This document shows, piece by piece, positions 13,985 through 14,436 of a DNA stretch of 14,436 nt; within the stretch, counting starts at the first letter, position 1; each line of letters begins with the position of its first letter. The notes under the pieces were generated by a model, which was given only the letters and a program-made list of their open reading frames with translations, did not search any database and was not told where the DNA came from. Source of the DNA: Paracoccaceae bacterium (GTDB lineage: Bacteria; Pseudomonadota; Alphaproteobacteria; Rhodobacterales; Rhodobacteraceae); assembly GCA_003545125.1 (NCBI GenBank), contig DQCI01000180.1, forward strand, positions 1 through 14,436. Reading direction: 5' to 3'. Made by a program: the position numbers and the translations under genes.

Positions 13985-14436
13985 ATGACTGGTCTTGGAG
14001 GATTGAACAAGAGCCCCGACGGCGTGGTCGTCGGGCTATGCCAGTTGCAGCTGCCGGTGGTCGAGACGCCCGAGAATCTTGCCTCCCAGACCGCGCGGAT
14101 CGTCGAGCTTGTTGGCAAGGCGCGGCGCAATCTGGATACGATGGACCTGATCGTCTTCCCCGAATACGCGCTGCACGGGCTGTCGATGGACATGAACCCC
14201 GAGATCATGTGCACGCTCGACGGCCCCGAGGTCGCGGCCTTCAAGGCGGCCTGTGCCGAGCACCGGATCTGGGGCTGCTTCTCGATCATGGAGTTCAATC
14301 CCGGCGGCAACCCGTACAACTCGGGCATCATCATCGACGACACCGGCGAACTCCGGCTCTACTACCGAAAGATGCACCCCTGGGTGCCGGTCGAACCCTG
14401 GGAACCCGGCGATATCGGCATCCCGGTGATCGACGG
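13985..14436 (+). CDS. amiF: Formamidase (AmiF-type nitrilase-superfamily amidase), 5' part
   Basis: The first 150 residues of an aliphatic amidase/formamidase, truncated by the window end. The enzyme hydrolyses formamide (or a short amide) to ammonia and the acid using a Glu-Lys-Cys triad. Visible are MDLIVFPEYALHGL with catalytic Glu60, and YYRKMHPWVPVEPW with catalytic Lys129. The Cys, expected near residue 162, is beyond the edge. The segment CFSIMEFNPGGNPYNSGIIID followed by RKMHPWVPVEPWEPGD matches formamidase AmiF more closely than amidase AmiE in my memory (AmiE usually has IPWCPIEGW). GAGGT precedes the ATG. Being last in the visible transporter operon, it would recover ammonium from an imported or pathway-derived amide. 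Symbol given on the strength of this motif resemblance. Confidence 0.82.
   Translation, partial: MTGLGGLNKSPDGVVVGLCQLQLPVVETPENLASQTARIVELVGKARRNLDTMDLIVFPEYALHGLSMDMNPEIMCTLDGPEVAAFKAACAEHRIWGCFSIMEFNPGGNPYNSGIIIDDTGELRLYYRKMHPWVPVEPWEPGDIGIPVID

Noticed and set aside
12826..14343. 505-codon minus-strand frame opposite the permease and formamidase
   Set aside because: Antisense shadow of two well-supported genes, a common effect of high GC; the product has no recognisable fold.
1..14436. CRISPR array, toxin-antitoxin pair, anti-phage system or prophage genes
   Set aside because: No regularly spaced repeats and no protein with such motifs; all confidently coding genes fit transport and small-molecule metabolism.

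Overview
The window is GC-rich bacterial DNA with tight, overlapping operons. The protein flavour (NMT1/THI5-like and BMP-type ABC transporters, paralogous IPNS-type oxygenases, an IS3-family remnant of a kind common in Roseobacter/Rhodobacter relatives) suggests an alphaproteobacterium, probably Rhodobacterales. That assignment is inference; there is no rRNA or marker gene here.

Layout: (1) 1-1384 is a gene-poor, decayed margin. At the left edge is the 5' end of a frameshifted IS3-family orfA (minus strand) with a plausible IS terminus near 183. It is followed by a possible broken Gly-rich ORF and a tRNA-3'-end-like string. (2) 1385-1870 (minus) is a CDA-fold deaminase, divergent from (3) a plus-strand operon of eight or fewer kilobases: THI5/SsuA-like binding protein (2228), ABC ATPase (3234), permease (4013), 8-oxoguanine-deaminase/TRZ-ATZ-type amidohydrolase (4849), two IPNS-type 2-oxoglutarate/Fe(II) oxygenases (6303, 7298) and an alpha/beta hydrolase (8232). 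(4) Converging on it is a two-gene minus-strand operon: flavodoxin-fold NAD(P)H oxidoreductase (10518 to 9877) followed by a third IPNS-type oxygenase (9880 to 8972). (5) Divergent from that, at 10783-14436, is a second plus operon: Tat-exported BMP/PnrA-like binding protein, two BPD_transp_2-type permeases, and the 5' part of an AmiF-type formamidase that runs off the window.

Taken together this looks like a nitrogen-heterocycle uptake and catabolism island: two importers of types known to carry pyrimidine-like compounds and nucleosides, two unrelated deaminases, three non-heme iron oxygenases, a hydrolase, a reductase and a formamidase. A reasonable inference is that the oxygenases hydroxylate or dealkylate a modified nucleobase or similar ring, the deaminases remove exocyclic amino groups, and the formamidase recovers ammonia and formate. 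The actual substrate cannot be read from the sequence. No transcriptional regulator gene and no ATPase for the second transporter lie inside the window.
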